Below are positions 1-9,433 of a DNA stretch of 64,000 nucleotides, one piece after another (position 1 is the first letter of the stretch; each line of letters begins with the position of its first letter). The notes under the pieces were generated by a model. It saw only the letters and a list, made by a program, of their open reading frames with translations, did not search any database and was not told the origin of the DNA. Where the stretch lies: positions 558,001 to 622,000 of the forward strand of contig NZ_MLFK01000002.1 of assembly GCF_001879205.1 (NCBI RefSeq). The letters are read 5' to 3'. The DNA comes from Flavobacterium johnsoniae. GTDB taxonomy: Bacteria; Bacteroidota; Bacteroidia; Flavobacteriales; Flavobacteriaceae. The position numbers were made by a program, and so were the translations under genes.

Positions 1-654
1 AATGCCGGATACGCAACCCTTGAAATTAAAGATGCCACTATAAACAACAAAAAAGTGCATCATGCTGTAGGTAAAGGCTATACAACAGGAATGTCAAAAT
101 TTTTCTTTAAGGTCGAAGACCTTTACGAAAGCTATTTTGACAAAGAAACAGGAAATCCTTACCGCTTTGTTAGAAAAATTGACGAAGGCGGTTATACCAA
201 AAATCAGGAAGGTTTTTTTAATCAAAACGAGAATAGGGTTTTGGTAAAAGACTACAAACGTAAAACAGAAAAAACGATTATTGTTACTGAGAGCGTGCAG
301 GATATTGTGTCGGCTTTTTACTTCTTAAGAAACCATCCAAATATTGACAAATTAAAATCGGGCGAATCGATTACTATCGATATGTTTTTTGATGACGAAA
401 TCACAAAATTTAAGTTAAAATATGTAGGCCGTCAAGATATTACAACTAAATTTGGATCCGTTTCTACGATGGTTTTCAAACCACTTGTACAAACAGGAAG
501 AGTTTTTAAAGAAAAAGAAAGCTTAACACTCTGGATAACAGACGACGACAACAAAGTTCCGATTCGAATTAAAGCCGATTTGGCCGTTGGATCTCTGAAA
601 GCAGATCTTGATCAATATAAAGGATTAAAAAATCCATTTAAAGTTAAAAAATAA
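1..654 (+). CDS. DUF3108-family protein (5' end missing)
   Basis: The reading frame is open from base 1, so the true start lies left of the window and the GTG at 55 is only an internal codon. The visible 217 residues match the DUF3108 family of Gram-negative periplasmic or envelope proteins. They show the K-x-Y-x-T-G-M-S-K-F-F-F-x-V-x-D segment, then the R-x-I-x-E-G-G-Y segment, and a basic C-terminus. The stop overlaps the start of the dioxygenase gene by one base (TAATG), so the two are translationally coupled. The molecular role of the family is unknown to me. Other members carry a signal peptide, which would be in the missing part. Confidence 0.8.
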   Translation, partial: NAGYATLEIKDATINNKKVHHAVGKGYTTGMSKFFFKVEDLYESYFDKETGNPYRFVRKIDEGGYTKNQEGFFNQNENRVLVKDYKRKTEKTIIVTESVQDIVSAFYFLRNHPNIDKLKSGESITIDMFFDDEITKFKLKYVGRQDITTKFGSVSTMVFKPLVQTGRVFKEKESLTLWITDDDNKVPIRIKADLAVGSLKADLDQYKGLKNPFKVKK

Positions 655-1595
655 TGAACCTTACTGAGCATTCAGAATCAATTTTAAAAGAAATTGACCT
701 TAAATTTCAAGCCATAAACCAAAAAACTGATGTTCAGTTAGAAGGATTACTTTGGTCAAAACCAATCACATATTGGGACTATATTCAAACAGATGCTCTG
801 CTAAATTTACAAATACAACGCACCACACTTCCTGACGAAATGGTTTTTATCATGTATCATCAGGTAAACGAATTAATCTTTAAAATGATTTTGTGGGAAA
901 TTGATCAAATCGCCGATGAACAAAATATTCAGGTTGATTTTTTCAGTGAAAGACTTTCAAGAATTACCCGCTATTTTGATATGCTGACCAATTCATTCAG
1001 CATCATGGAAAACGGAATGGAAGTCGATCAATATATGAAGTTTAGAAACACGCTTACTCCTGCAAGCGGATTTCAAAGTGCACAATACAGAATGATTGAG
1101 TTTGCCTCAACAGATGTTATCAATTTAACGGATCGTCGATACAAAGCAAACTTTGACGAAAATACTGATCTCGAAACCAGCTTTGAACATTTATACTGGC
1201 AGGCTGCAGGAAAAGATTACCACACCGGCGAAAAATCATACTTGCTTAACGAATTTGAAAAAAAATATAAAGATCAATTTTTAAAGCAGATTACTTCGTT
1301 TAAAACGAAAAACATTTGGCAGAAATTCACTCAGTTACCAATTGAGGATCAGCAAAATCCTGAATTGATTAAAGCAATGCGTCATTACGATCACACCGTA
1401 AACATTACCTGGGTAATGCAGCACTTAAATACTGCCAGAAAATATATTTTAGAAAGCGGAAAAGGCAACGGTGAAGCGACCGGAGGAAGTGACTGGCAAA
1501 AATATATGCATCCAAAATACCAAAGACGCATCTTTTTTCCTAAATTGTGGACCGAAGATGAATTGTCCAATTGGGGAAATGAACCAACCGCTTAA
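654..1595 (+). CDS. kynA: tryptophan 2,3-dioxygenase
   Basis: Haem enzyme that opens the indole ring of L-tryptophan with O2 to give N-formylkynurenine, the first step of the kynurenine route. The 313 residues carry the family signatures: the SGFQSAQYR substrate-binding segment near residue 138, the R-H-Y-D-H-x-x-N-I-T-W-V-M-Q-H segment near 242 and the GEATGGSDW loop near 275. No signal peptide is present, so it is cytoplasmic. It overlaps the DUF3108 gene by one base, and the M23-like lipoprotein gene starts 22 bases after its stop, so the three are probably co-transcribed. No kynureninase or kynurenine formamidase gene is next to it, so whether the product feeds NAD synthesis or catabolism cannot be told here. 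Confidence 0.93.
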   Translation: MNLTEHSESILKEIDLKFQAINQKTDVQLEGLLWSKPITYWDYIQTDALLNLQIQRTTLPDEMVFIMYHQVNELIFKMILWEIDQIADEQNIQVDFFSERLSRITRYFDMLTNSFSIMENGMEVDQYMKFRNTLTPASGFQSAQYRMIEFASTDVINLTDRRYKANFDENTDLETSFEHLYWQAAGKDYHTGEKSYLLNEFEKKYKDQFLKQITSFKTKNIWQKFTQLPIEDQQNPELIKAMRHYDHTVNITWVMQHLNTARKYILESGKGNGEATGGSDWQKYMHPKYQRRIFFPKLWTEDELSNWGNEPTA

Positions 1596-1617
1596 TTTCC
1601 TAAAAAAAATTTAAAGT

Positions 1618-2838
1618 TTGAAAAAAGCATTCGTAATTATAATAGTATTATTTTCAATATTTTCGTGTAATAAAACCGAAGAAAAAGTTGAAATTAAAAT
1701 TACAAAACCAAAGACTAAAAAAGTAGAATTCGGTTTTAATTACGCTGATTTTAATGTTGTTAATGATACTATATCCAAAGGAGATTCCTTTGGCTCCATT
1801 ATACAAAGTCAAAATATTGGCAATAAAAAAGTACACGACATTGTAGAACAGGTAAAAGATTCTTTTAATGTTAGATCTATTCGGTACAACAAACCTTTTA
1901 CTTTACTTCGATCAAAAAACAAAACAAATAATCTTCAGGTTTTTATTTATCAGCCAGATGCTTTAACCTATTATGTAATCGATTTAAGGGACAGCATTGC
2001 AAAAGCATATAAAAAAATAAAACCCGTTACCTTAAAAAGAAAAATTATTGGAGGTGTTTTAAAAAGCTCGTTATCTGAAACTTTAGGCAACGAAAGCGTC
2101 GAAACAGCGCTTGCCAGCAGAATCACAAAAGTATTCTCATGGTCGATTGACTTCTTTAAGCTAAAAAAAGGTGACCGTTACGGCTTAATTTTCACCGAAC
2201 GTTTTATAAATGGAAAAACCTACGACGGGGTTGAAGAACTTGAAGCCGCCTTTTTTGAGTACAAAGGAAAAATAGTATATGCATTTCCTTTTGAAAAAGA
2301 CACGCTCTCCGGAAAAGTTGAATATTATGACGACGAAGGTAAAACTCTGAAAAACTTTTTCTTAAAAACGCCAATTAAATTCAGCCGAATCACTTCAAGA
2401 TTCACCATGAACAGATTTCATCCTGTGCAGCACACCTGGAAAGCACATAAAGGAACCGATTATGCTGCGCCAACAGGAACGCCAATTTCAACAACTGCAT
2501 CTGGAGTCGTAGAAGCAACCGGATATACGGCAGGAAACGGAAATTTTGTTAAAGTTAAACACAACGGAACCTACTCTACCCAATATTTACACATGTCCAG
2601 AATTTTAGTAAAACGCGGACAAAGAGTTACTCAAGGACAAACTATTGGTTTAGTAGGCAGTACAGGTTTAGCTTCCGGGCCTCACGTTTGCTATCGTTTC
2701 TGGAAAAACGGCGTTCAGGTAGATGCACTTCGATTAAATTTACCAACCGGAGAATCATTAACAGGTAATGATAAAACCCGTTTCTTTAAACAAATCGAAC
2801 CTTTAAAGAGAGAATTGGACAGCATTGGAAATTTGTAA
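1618..2838 (+). CDS. M23-family peptidase-like lipoprotein
   Basis: A TTG start is chosen because it directly precedes a good lipoprotein signal (MKKAFVIIIVLFSIFSC, lipidated Cys17); no ATG fits. The C-terminal 140 residues form an M23/LytM peptidoglycan endopeptidase fold. H277-x-G-x-D281 supplies two zinc ligands and YLH325 a further conserved His. The final HxH motif reads H356-V-C358, so Cys replaces the last zinc-ligand His. The roughly 230-residue N-terminal region resembles the OapA/LysM-type linker seen in septal and outer-membrane-anchored M23 proteins. Likely an outer- or inner-membrane-anchored murein hydrolase or hydrolase activator. Whether it cleaves peptidoglycan depends on whether Cys can take over the ligand role. 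Confidence 0.88.
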   Translation: MKKAFVIIIVLFSIFSCNKTEEKVEIKITKPKTKKVEFGFNYADFNVVNDTISKGDSFGSIIQSQNIGNKKVHDIVEQVKDSFNVRSIRYNKPFTLLRSKNKTNNLQVFIYQPDALTYYVIDLRDSIAKAYKKIKPVTLKRKIIGGVLKSSLSETLGNESVETALASRITKVFSWSIDFFKLKKGDRYGLIFTERFINGKTYDGVEELEAAFFEYKGKIVYAFPFEKDTLSGKVEYYDDEGKTLKNFFLKTPIKFSRITSRFTMNRFHPVQHTWKAHKGTDYAAPTGTPISTTASGVVEATGYTAGNGNFVKVKHNGTYSTQYLHMSRILVKRGQRVTQGQTIGLVGSTGLASGPHVCYRFWKNGVQVDALRLNLPTGESLTGNDKTRFFKQIEPLKRELDSIGNL

Positions 2839-2876
2839 TTTCTTATTGAAAACTCAATTCTAAAAAACAAAAACTA

Positions 2877-3497
2877 ATGAAAAACACTCGTCTTAAAGCA
2901 ATTTATAATGAAACTTTTTCAGGTTTAAAATTATTTTACCGAGACACCAATCTTTCAGAAAACTTAATTTCAAATTACAAAATTGGGCAGATCATTCAGG
3001 AAAAAGGATTTACTGATATGACTTCTTTAGGAGGCGGACTTTCTAACAATATTAGATATTTAATTGCAAGTGCTCATCCAAAAGATTTATCAAAATTCAA
3101 TCCTGATTCAGCAAAAATTGGACATTTCCTTTTAGATACTATCGCTTATTTTAAAGTATTGGATATTCAGAAAATTGGAGATAAAACCCAGGTTTTCCTT
3201 CTGAATATTCCCGACAATTCTCTTTCACTTTTTAAAAATTCAACTTCAAATTTAGAAGAAGAAATTATAGAAAAAGCTCAAAAACGCTTTCGCGAAAAAA
3301 TCGATTTACCTTTAATTCCAGAATTACAAACTCAAGAATGGAAAGAAAGAACTAAACTTCCTCTTGGTATGAGCGAGAGTGGCGAATTATTTTTTGATGA
3401 TTCTAAAATTAAAACAGAATCTCAAAAAAGAATTGATGTCGATATTACGAAGAAAGTAATTGAAATCAATAAAAAACCGTGGTGGAAGTTTTGGTAA
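2877..3497 (+). CDS. conserved hypothetical protein, 206 aa
   Basis: I do not recognise this family. The protein is soluble, with no signal peptide or membrane segment, and mixes alpha and beta character. It has a glycine-rich stretch (S-L-G-G-G-L-S-N-N at about 51-59), a charged helix around 125-145 and an aromatic C-terminal tail (KPWWKFW). It begins 38 bases after the M23-like lipoprotein gene in the same direction and may belong to that transcript. The ATG is the first in frame, with an A-rich leader typical of Flavobacterium. Coding is supported by length and codon use like its neighbours. Confidence 0.7.
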   Translation: MKNTRLKAIYNETFSGLKLFYRDTNLSENLISNYKIGQIIQEKGFTDMTSLGGGLSNNIRYLIASAHPKDLSKFNPDSAKIGHFLLDTIAYFKVLDIQKIGDKTQVFLLNIPDNSLSLFKNSTSNLEEEIIEKAQKRFREKIDLPLIPELQTQEWKERTKLPLGMSESGELFFDDSKIKTESQKRIDVDITKKVIEINKKPWWKFW

Positions 3498-3541
3498 AAG
3501 TTTTCACGCTAAAACCCCATTCTATAAACCATAATTATTTA

Positions 3542-3874
3542 ATGAAAAGAACTTTATTACTACTTTCTTCTACAATAATTTTAGGATGTTCTTCTCCAAA
3601 GACATTTGTATTAAATGATGTAAAAGAAAATAAATATATTGTTTCAAAATTAGTCAACAACGCCTTTGAAGAAAATCAAATTGGCAAATCACCTTTGATT
3701 GTAATTGATGGAATTCCGTTTAAATACGATAAAAAACAGGACACGATCGTATTACCTCTGAAAAAATCAGATATCGAAAATTTAAATTTTTTGAACCAAA
3801 ACAGCAGCCGCATCATTTATAATGAAAAAGAAAACGATGGTGCTATCATAATAACGACAAGAATACAAGATTAA
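3542..3874 (+). CDS. small lipoprotein of unknown function
   Basis: The frame is open from 3479, but the ATG at 3542 is chosen because it begins a clear lipoprotein signal (MKRTLLLLSSTIILGC, lipidated Cys16). The longer version would put about 20 polar residues in front of it and overlap the previous gene. The mature part of about 95 residues contains a P-L-I-V-I-D-G-I-P-F motif. This resembles the short plug-like segment of TonB receptors and other Bacteroidota envelope proteins, in which a displayed 'IDGIP' precedes a beta strand. It ends with I-I-I-T-T-R. Function unknown. Confidence 0.72.
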   Translation: MKRTLLLLSSTIILGCSSPKTFVLNDVKENKYIVSKLVNNAFEENQIGKSPLIVIDGIPFKYDKKQDTIVLPLKKSDIENLNFLNQNSSRIIYNEKENDGAIIITTRIQD

Positions 3875-3947
3875 CAACATCATAAAACGTTTTCGTAACT
3901 AATTGTTATATAATCCTTATCCGTTATCCTTTTAAAAGTTATTTCAG

Positions 3948-3955
3948 TATTTTTG
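3948..3955 (+). promoter_or_regulatory. Bacteroidota -7 promoter box (TATTTTTG) for pgi
   Basis: The octamer fits the Bacteroidota TAnnTTTG consensus and lies 39 bases before the pgi start codon. I see no TTG at the usual 19-base distance upstream, so this is a half-match. Confidence 0.45.
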
Positions 3956-3993
3956 TGTTTCTAAAAAAAACAAAATCTTCAATATAAAATACA

Positions 3994-5637
3994 ATGGCTT
4001 TAAACACAACAAACCCAACCGGGACTGAAGCGTGGAAAAATCTGCAAAACCACTATAATGCAATTCACGGAACCACAATTCAGGAATTGTTTCAACAAGA
4101 TAATGCACGTGCTGAAAAATTCAATTTACAATGGAATGACTTTTTAGTTGATTATTCTAAAAACAACATCAGTCAGGAAACTGTTTCTCTTTTATTAGAA
4201 TTGGCAAATTCTATTGGATTAAAAGATGCAGTTGCTCAATATTTTGGTGGTGCATTAATCAATCAAACTGAAAATCGCGCTGTTCTTCATACTGCTTTGC
4301 GTGCTCCGGAATCGGCAGTAATTAAAGTAGACGGCGAAAATGTAATTCCGGAAGTTTACGAGGTAAAAAACAAAATCAAAAATTTTACAAACAAAGTTAT
4401 TTCCGGAGAAAGGAAAGGTTTTACCGGAAAGGCTTTTACTGATATTGTAAACATTGGAATTGGAGGTTCAGATCTTGGGCCAGTTATGGCTGTTGAAGCT
4501 TTACAATTTTACAAAAATCATTTGAATACACATTTCGTTTCAAATGTTGACGGTGATCACGTAAACGAAATCATCAAAAAATTAAATCCTGAAACCACTT
4601 TATTTTTAATTGTTTCTAAAACTTTTACCACTCAGGAAACATTATCAAACTCTGAAACTATTAAAGAATGGTTTTTGAAATCAGGATCTCAGGAAGATAT
4701 TGCAAAACATTTTGTGGCCGTTTCAACAAATATTCAAAAAGTAACAGAATTTGGAATTAACCCAGACAACGTTTTCCCAATGTGGGACTGGGTTGGAGGA
4801 AGATTTTCTTTATGGAGTGCTGTTGGATTAAGCATAGCATTGGCAATTGGTTTTGACAATTACAATCAGTTATTAGTTGGTGCAAATGAACTGGACGAGC
4901 ATTTCAAATCAGCAGAATTTGACGAAAACATCCCTGTAATTCTGGCTTTGTTAAGTGTTTGGTACAATAATTTCTTTGGTGCCGAAAGCGAAGCTTTAAT
5001 TCCATACACGCAATATTTATCAAAACTGGCTCCATATTTACAGCAGGCAACTATGGAAAGTAACGGAAAAAGCGTGGGCCGCGACGGAAAACCAGTTGAC
5101 TACCAAACCGGAACTATTATCTGGGGAGAACCAGGAACGAATTCACAGCATGCTTTTTTTCAATTAATTCATCAGGGAACAAAATTGATTCCAACTGATT
5201 TTATTGGATTTGTAAAACCATTATACGGAAACGAGGATCATCATAATAAATTGATGTCAAACTTTTTTGCTCAAACAGAGGCTTTATTAAACGGAAAAAC
5301 TCCAGCGCAGGTTCAGGCTGAATTTGACAAACAAGGTTTATCTGCCGATAAAGCGTCATATTTATTACCCTTTAAAGTTTTCACAGGAAACAAACCAACT
5401 AATACAATTCTAATTCAAAAACTGACTCCAAAAAGTTTAGGATCCTTGATTGCATTATATGAGCACAAAATTTTTGTTCAGGGTGTAATCTGGAATATTT
5501 TCAGTTTTGATCAATGGGGAGTTGAATTAGGAAAACAGTTAGCAAATTCCATTTTAGACGAGATAAATTCTAAAACTGTTAAGAACCACGACAGTTCTAC
5601 TTCATTTTTATTGAATCACTTTTTAAAAAACAAATAA
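3994..5637 (+). CDS. pgi: glucose-6-phosphate isomerase
   Basis: Interconverts glucose 6-phosphate and fructose 6-phosphate in glycolysis and gluconeogenesis; cytoplasmic. The 547 residues match the long enterobacterial/eukaryotic-type enzyme. Signature 1 is the [11 protein letters not shown] run near 152, followed by [10 protein letters not shown] near 208. The [12 protein letters not shown] segment lies near 265, N-G-K-S near 354 and [11 protein letters not shown] near 380, with the catalytic His in the last. It stands alone between its own promoter box and a strong terminator. Nothing is unusual. Confidence 0.97.
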   Translation: MALNTTNPTGTEAWKNLQNHYNAIHGTTIQELFQQDNARAEKFNLQWNDFLVDYSKNNISQETVSLLLELANSIGLKDAVAQYFGGALINQTENRAVLHTALRAPESAVIKVDGENVIPEVYEVKNKIKNFTNKVISGERKGFTGKAFTDIVNIGIGGSDLGPVMAVEALQFYKNHLNTHFVSNVDGDHVNEIIKKLNPETTLFLIVSKTFTTQETLSNSETIKEWFLKSGSQEDIAKHFVAVSTNIQKVTEFGINPDNVFPMWDWVGGRFSLWSAVGLSIALAIGFDNYNQLLVGANELDEHFKSAEFDENIPVILALLSVWYNNFFGAESEALIPYTQYLSKLAPYLQQATMESNGKSVGRDGKPVDYQTGTIIWGEPGTNSQHAFFQLIHQGTKLIPTDFIGFVKPLYGNEDHHNKLMSNFFAQTEALLNGKTPAQVQAEFDKQGLSADKASYLLPFKVFTGNKPTNTILIQKLTPKSLGSLIALYEHKIFVQGVIWNIFSFDQWGVELGKQLANSILDEINSKTVKNHDSSTSFLLNHFLKNK

Positions 5638-5671
5638 ATTTAACTGAAAGTTTGCTTTTATAAAACACTGA

Positions 5672-5706
5672 AACGCCTTAATTTAACAAAATTTAAGGCG
5701 TTTTTT
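5672..5706 (+). terminator. Rho-independent terminator of pgi
   Basis: A 10-bp stem, AACGCCTTAA paired with TTAAGGCGTT, has an A/T-rich loop and is followed by six T. It lies 34 bases after the pgi stop. Confidence 0.88.
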
Positions 5707-5960
5707 CGTATAGAACAACCATAAAGCAATGCTATTTTAACATCAATTGAGAGTTTTGGACTACATAGTTATTTAAAATATTGTCATTTTAACAAAATTG
5801 AGCTATTAAAATTCAAAAAATCATTATTTTCTTTAAAGAAAAAAGAAAAATTCATTTTAATACGCAACAGTAATTACAAAACTTATTTTTCTTAACATTT
5901 TGATAACATTATCTGATTTTATTGTTATAATTTTGCCAAAAACAATAAACTAAATAACAA
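5707..5960. other. A/T-rich leader upstream of the TonB receptor gene
   Basis: Together with the pgi terminator this gap exceeds 300 bases. It holds no plausible ORF. The only recognisable element is TAATTTTG at 5928-5935, which fits TAnnTTTG and lies 25 bases before the receptor start. No TTG sits at the usual distance. The rest is poly-A/T without an evident inverted repeat. Confidence 0.5.
5928..5935 (+). promoter_or_regulatory. probable -7 box (TAATTTTG) for the TonB receptor
   Basis: Matches TAnnTTTG and sits 25 bases upstream of the ATG at 5961. Only the -7 element is recognised. Confidence 0.45.
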
Positions 5961-8810
5961 ATGAAGAAAATGAAAAATTGGTTACTTACTGGACTATTTT
6001 TTATGATAGTTTCAACCGTATTTTCACAAGGAAAAGTTACTGGTACTATTACCGACGGTACAGGTTCATTACCAGGAGCAAACGTACAGATCAAAGGATC
6101 TTCTACGGCAACTTCAACAGATTTTGATGGTAAATTCACCCTTAACGCAACAACAAGCACAGGAGAAATTGTTGTTTCTTACTTAGGATATGAAAATCAA
6201 ACTGTAAAATTTTCAGTATCAAACGGCGGTACAACCAACTTGGGAACTATCGTTTTATCTTCTAATTCAAACGAATTAAGCGAGATTGTTGTAAAAAGTA
6301 CAGTAGTAGATATTGCTAAAGACAGAAAAACTCCGGTTGCTGTTTCTACAATTAAAGCTGCAGAGATTAAAGAAAAATTAGGAACTCAGGAATTTCCTGA
6401 AATCTTAAGAAATACACCTTCTGTGTATGTTACTAAATCAGGTGGTGGATTTGGAGATTCAAGAATTAACATTCGTGGATTTAACCAAAACAACATCGCT
6501 GTTATGATTAACGGTATGCCGGTTAACGACATGGAAAACGGTTCTGTTTACTGGAGTAACTGGGCTGGTTTATCAGATGTAACATCTGCTATGCAGGTTC
6601 AAAGAGGTTTAGGTTCTTCTAAATTGGCTACGCCATCTGTAGGGGGAACTATCAACATTGTTACTAAATCTTCTGACATGAAAGAAGGAGGATCTGTTTC
6701 TTCTGGATTTGGTAATGCAAGAAACTTCAAAATTCAAGGTTCATACAATACAGGAAAATTAAGCAATGGTCTTTCTGCTTCTGTATTATTTTCTCAAACA
6801 ATGGGAGATGGATATGTTGACGGTACTGCATTTGAAGGATCAAACTACTTCGTTGCTTTAGGTTATTCTACTAAAAATGAAAAACACGATTTTCAATTAA
6901 CTGTAACTGGTGCTCCTCAATGGCACAACCAAAGATCTACAGCTTCTACAATCGCTGTTTACCAACAATATGGTTCTCTAGACAGACCAAACATCAGATA
7001 TAATGCTGATACAGGTTATTTAAATGGTGAAGAGTACAACATCAGAAAAAACTACTACCACAAACCTGTTGCTGCTTTCAACTGGGATTATAAAATCAAC
7101 GAAACTACTAAACTTTCTTCTGTTCTTTACGCTTCTATGGGGCGTGGAGCTGGTGCTAGTGCAACTGGTGGTATCAAAGGAAAAGGATATAATGACGTTT
7201 TAGCTTTCAGAAGACCTGATGGTTTAATCGATTATGATAAAATTGTAGCTTACAACTCTGGTCAAACAGTTACAATTGGTGGTCTTACAGGACCTCAAAC
7301 AAGAACAAAAATTGGCGGCGTTTACCAAAATAGCTCTTATTTCAACACAAGCTCAAACATAAACGATTACAACCCAAGTACAAATATCAACACATCTGGT
7401 ATTTCTCAAACTTCATCAATCAACTCTCACGACTGGTACGGAGCAGTAATTAACTTAAACAAAAAATTATCTGAAACGTTAACATTAGACTTTGGTATTG
7501 ACGCTAGAACTTACACAGGATACCACTTTACAGTAGTAAATGATTTATTAGGTGGAGATGAGTATTTTGACAACTTTATTGCTAGTCAAAAACCAAACGG
7601 AAGACACTTAACAACAACTTACCCTACAGATGTTCAATGGAATGTTTTCGACAAAAAGAACTACGATAAAGTTTCTTTCAACAGTACAGGAAAAGTTAGA
7701 TGGTATGGTGCTTTTACTCAATTAGAGTACTCTAAAAACGATTTAACTGCATTTGTTCAGGGAGCTATTTCTCAACAAGGATTTAAAAGAGAAGATGATT
7801 TTGTTTACTTACCAACAGATCCATTATCTTCTACAAGCTACAAAAATATCTTAGGTGGAAACGTAAAAGGTGGAGCTAACTACAACATCAACGAAAAGCA
7901 TAATGTTTACGTTAATGCTGGATACTACTCAAGACAACCATTCTTTAACTCAGTTTATCCAAACAACAGATCTACAGTAAACCCTAATCTTACTAACGAG
8001 AAAATTACTGGTTTTGAAGCAGGATACGGTTTCCGTTCAAGATTCTTTAACGCTACCGTAAATCTTTACAACACAACTTGGAATGACAGATACCTAAAAG
8101 GTAATGCACTTCCTGCTGGTGGAGGAATCGTAGCAAACACAACTTATACTGAGTTTACAGGTCTTAACGAAGTTCACTCTGGAATTGAGTTTGAAGGATC
8201 TTCTAACATCACAGACAAATTTAGAGTTAACGCTATGTTCTCTTACGGAATCTGGGAATACAAAGGAAACGCAACTGTTAATGCATACTATCAAGCAGAT
8301 AATACTCCTGTTGTAGGATACACTGCTGCTACAGTATACATGGACAAAGTAAAAGTTGGTGACGCTGCTCAAATGACAGCTTCTTTAGGAGCTTCTTACG
8401 AAGTTTTAACAAGAGTAACTGTTGATGCTAACTACAACTTTAATGATAAATTATATGCTGGCTTAAGCCCAACTAACTTTACAAGTGCAAACAATAAGGG
8501 TGCTTTAGAATTGCCTTCTTATGGTTTATTCGACGCCGGTTTCTCATATAAAATGTTAACAGGTAAAAACAAAGACAAATCAGTTAATTTCAGATTGAAT
8601 GTTAACAACTTATTTGACAAAATTTACATTGCTGAGTCAAGAACAAATACTTTTGCTGATGACAACTTGCCAGTAGCTACTGGGCAACCAGCTGGATCTA
8701 AAGGAACATATGCTTCAAACGGTATGCTTTACAAAGGTGTAGCAAATGTTAACCAGGTATTCTTCGGTTTCGGAAGAACTTGGAATTTTACTCTACGTTA
8801 CGATTTCTAA
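5961..8810 (+). CDS. TonB-dependent outer-membrane receptor with carboxypeptidase-like N-domain
   Basis: Outer-membrane beta-barrel importer driven by TonB; substrate unknown. A type I signal peptide ends at about residue 23 (VFSQ). A carboxypeptidase-regulatory-like domain follows at about 25-110 (K-V-T-G-T-I-T-D... through V-V-S-Y-L-G-Y). The plug domain starts near 125 with R-I-N-I-R-G-F-N near 174 and V-Q-R-G-L-G-S-S near 213, and the barrel ends in an aromatic final strand (FTLRYDF). A second Met at 5970 could also be the start. There is no SusD partner and it is transcribed alone between a promoter box and a terminator, so it is more like a siderophore, metal or small-ligand receptor than a glycan system. 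Confidence 0.93.
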   Translation: MKKMKNWLLTGLFFMIVSTVFSQGKVTGTITDGTGSLPGANVQIKGSSTATSTDFDGKFTLNATTSTGEIVVSYLGYENQTVKFSVSNGGTTNLGTIVLSSNSNELSEIVVKSTVVDIAKDRKTPVAVSTIKAAEIKEKLGTQEFPEILRNTPSVYVTKSGGGFGDSRINIRGFNQNNIAVMINGMPVNDMENGSVYWSNWAGLSDVTSAMQVQRGLGSSKLATPSVGGTINIVTKSSDMKEGGSVSSGFGNARNFKIQGSYNTGKLSNGLSASVLFSQTMGDGYVDGTAFEGSNYFVALGYSTKNEKHDFQLTVTGAPQWHNQRSTASTIAVYQQYGSLDRPNIRYNADTGYLNGEEYNIRKNYYHKPVAAFNWDYKINETTKLSSVLYASMGRGAGASATGGIKGKGYNDVLAFRRPDGLIDYDKIVAYNSGQTVTIGGLTGPQTRTKIGGVYQNSSYFNTSSNINDYNPSTNINTSGISQTSSINSHDWYGAVINLNKKLSETLTLDFGIDARTYTGYHFTVVNDLLGGDEYFDNFIASQKPNGRHLTTTYPTDVQWNVFDKKNYDKVSFNSTGKVRWYGAFTQLEYSKNDLTAFVQGAISQQGFKREDDFVYLPTDPLSSTSYKNILGGNVKGGANYNINEKHNVYVNAGYYSRQPFFNSVYPNNRSTVNPNLTNEKITGFEAGYGFRSRFFNATVNLYNTTWNDRYLKGNALPAGGGIVANTTYTEFTGLNEVHSGIEFEGSSNITDKFRVNAMFSYGIWEYKGNATVNAYYQADNTPVVGYTAATVYMDKVKVGDAAQMTASLGASYEVLTRVTVDANYNFNDKLYAGLSPTNFTSANNKGALELPSYGLFDAGFSYKMLTGKNKDKSVNFRLNVNNLFDKIYIAESRTNTFADDNLPVATGQPAGSKGTYASNGMLYKGVANVNQVFFGFGRTWNFTLRYDF

Positions 8811-8836
8811 TATTTAGAATCTAAATAAATATCATA

Positions 8837-8872
8837 AACGGCATTGACTTTTAAGTTCAGTGCCGTTTTTTT
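8837..8872 (+). terminator. terminator of the TonB receptor gene
   Basis: Stem ACGGCA...TGCCGT extends through a T/G pair and TGA/TCA with a TTAA-containing loop, followed by seven T. Confidence 0.82.
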
Positions 8873-8886
8873 ATAGCCTTTTTTGC

Positions 8887-8894
8887 TATATTTG
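8887..8894 (+). promoter_or_regulatory. -7 box (TATATTTG) of the following membrane-protein gene
   Basis: Exact TAnnTTTG match 24 bases before the ATG at 8918 and just after the preceding terminator. No -33 TTG is seen at normal spacing. Confidence 0.5.
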
Positions 8895-8917
8895 TTTTTA
8901 ACAAAAAAACACAGTTT

Positions 8918-9346
8918 ATGTACCATTTTTTACAAAAATTACACTCTGGCTGGGCATATTTAGCATTATTGCTTTTATTAATTGCCGTAATCAATGCTAT
9001 TATCGGCCTTACTTCTAAAAAAGAATTTACAGCAAAAGACCGCAAAATCTCTTTGTTTGCCTTAATTGGAACACACACACAGTTATTGATTGGATTAATA
9101 CTTTATTTTGTTTCTCCATTAGGAAAAGACTCTTTAGGACAAATGTCTAACGCAGCACTTCGATTAACTTCATTAGAGCATCCGCTGATCAATCTAATAG
9201 CAATTGTTTTAATTACTATTGGATGGTCAAAACATAAAAAACTAATCAATAGCGAAGCTAAGTTTAAAACCTTTGCTATTTTTTACGGATTAGGATTAAT
9301 ACTTATTTTAAGTAGAATTCCATGGAACCTATGGTTCGCCAAATAA
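8918..9346 (+). CDS. small four-helix integral membrane protein
   Basis: Four hydrophobic segments are visible at about residues 10-32, 46-65, 88-104 and 118-138. Conserved-looking polar positions include His9, the H-T-Q of helix 2 (His53) and S-L-E-H in the third loop/helix. Such membrane-embedded His residues resemble those of small haem b-binding membrane proteins, but I cannot assign haem binding from the sequence alone. It has its own -7 box and terminator, so it is a monocistronic gene. The family is widespread in Flavobacteriia as an uncharacterised protein. Confidence 0.75.
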   Translation: MYHFLQKLHSGWAYLALLLLLIAVINAIIGLTSKKEFTAKDRKISLFALIGTHTQLLIGLILYFVSPLGKDSLGQMSNAALRLTSLEHPLINLIAIVLITIGWSKHKKLINSEAKFKTFAIFYGLGLILILSRIPWNLWFAK

Positions 9347-9352
9347 CCAATT

Positions 9353-9381
9353 AAAGCCCTAGAAAAAATAGGGCTTTTTTT
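9353..9381 (+). terminator. Rho-independent terminator
   Basis: Perfect 9-bp stem AAAGCCCTA / TAGGGCTTT with a short A-rich loop and a T run. Confidence 0.85.
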
Positions 9382-9433
9382 ATCTCGGCATATTATTTGT
9401 ACAAACTCCCCCAAGTCTGAAAAAAAATAACCC

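Noticed and set aside
3479..3541. N-terminal extension of the small lipoprotein ORF
   Set aside because: It overlaps the previous gene and would place polar residues before a clean lipoprotein signal that starts at 3542.
8094..8372. Minus-strand 92-residue frame inside the TonB receptor gene
   Set aside because: It is antisense to conserved barrel codons, has no leader or known motif and is Ser/Cys-rich as expected of a shadow frame.
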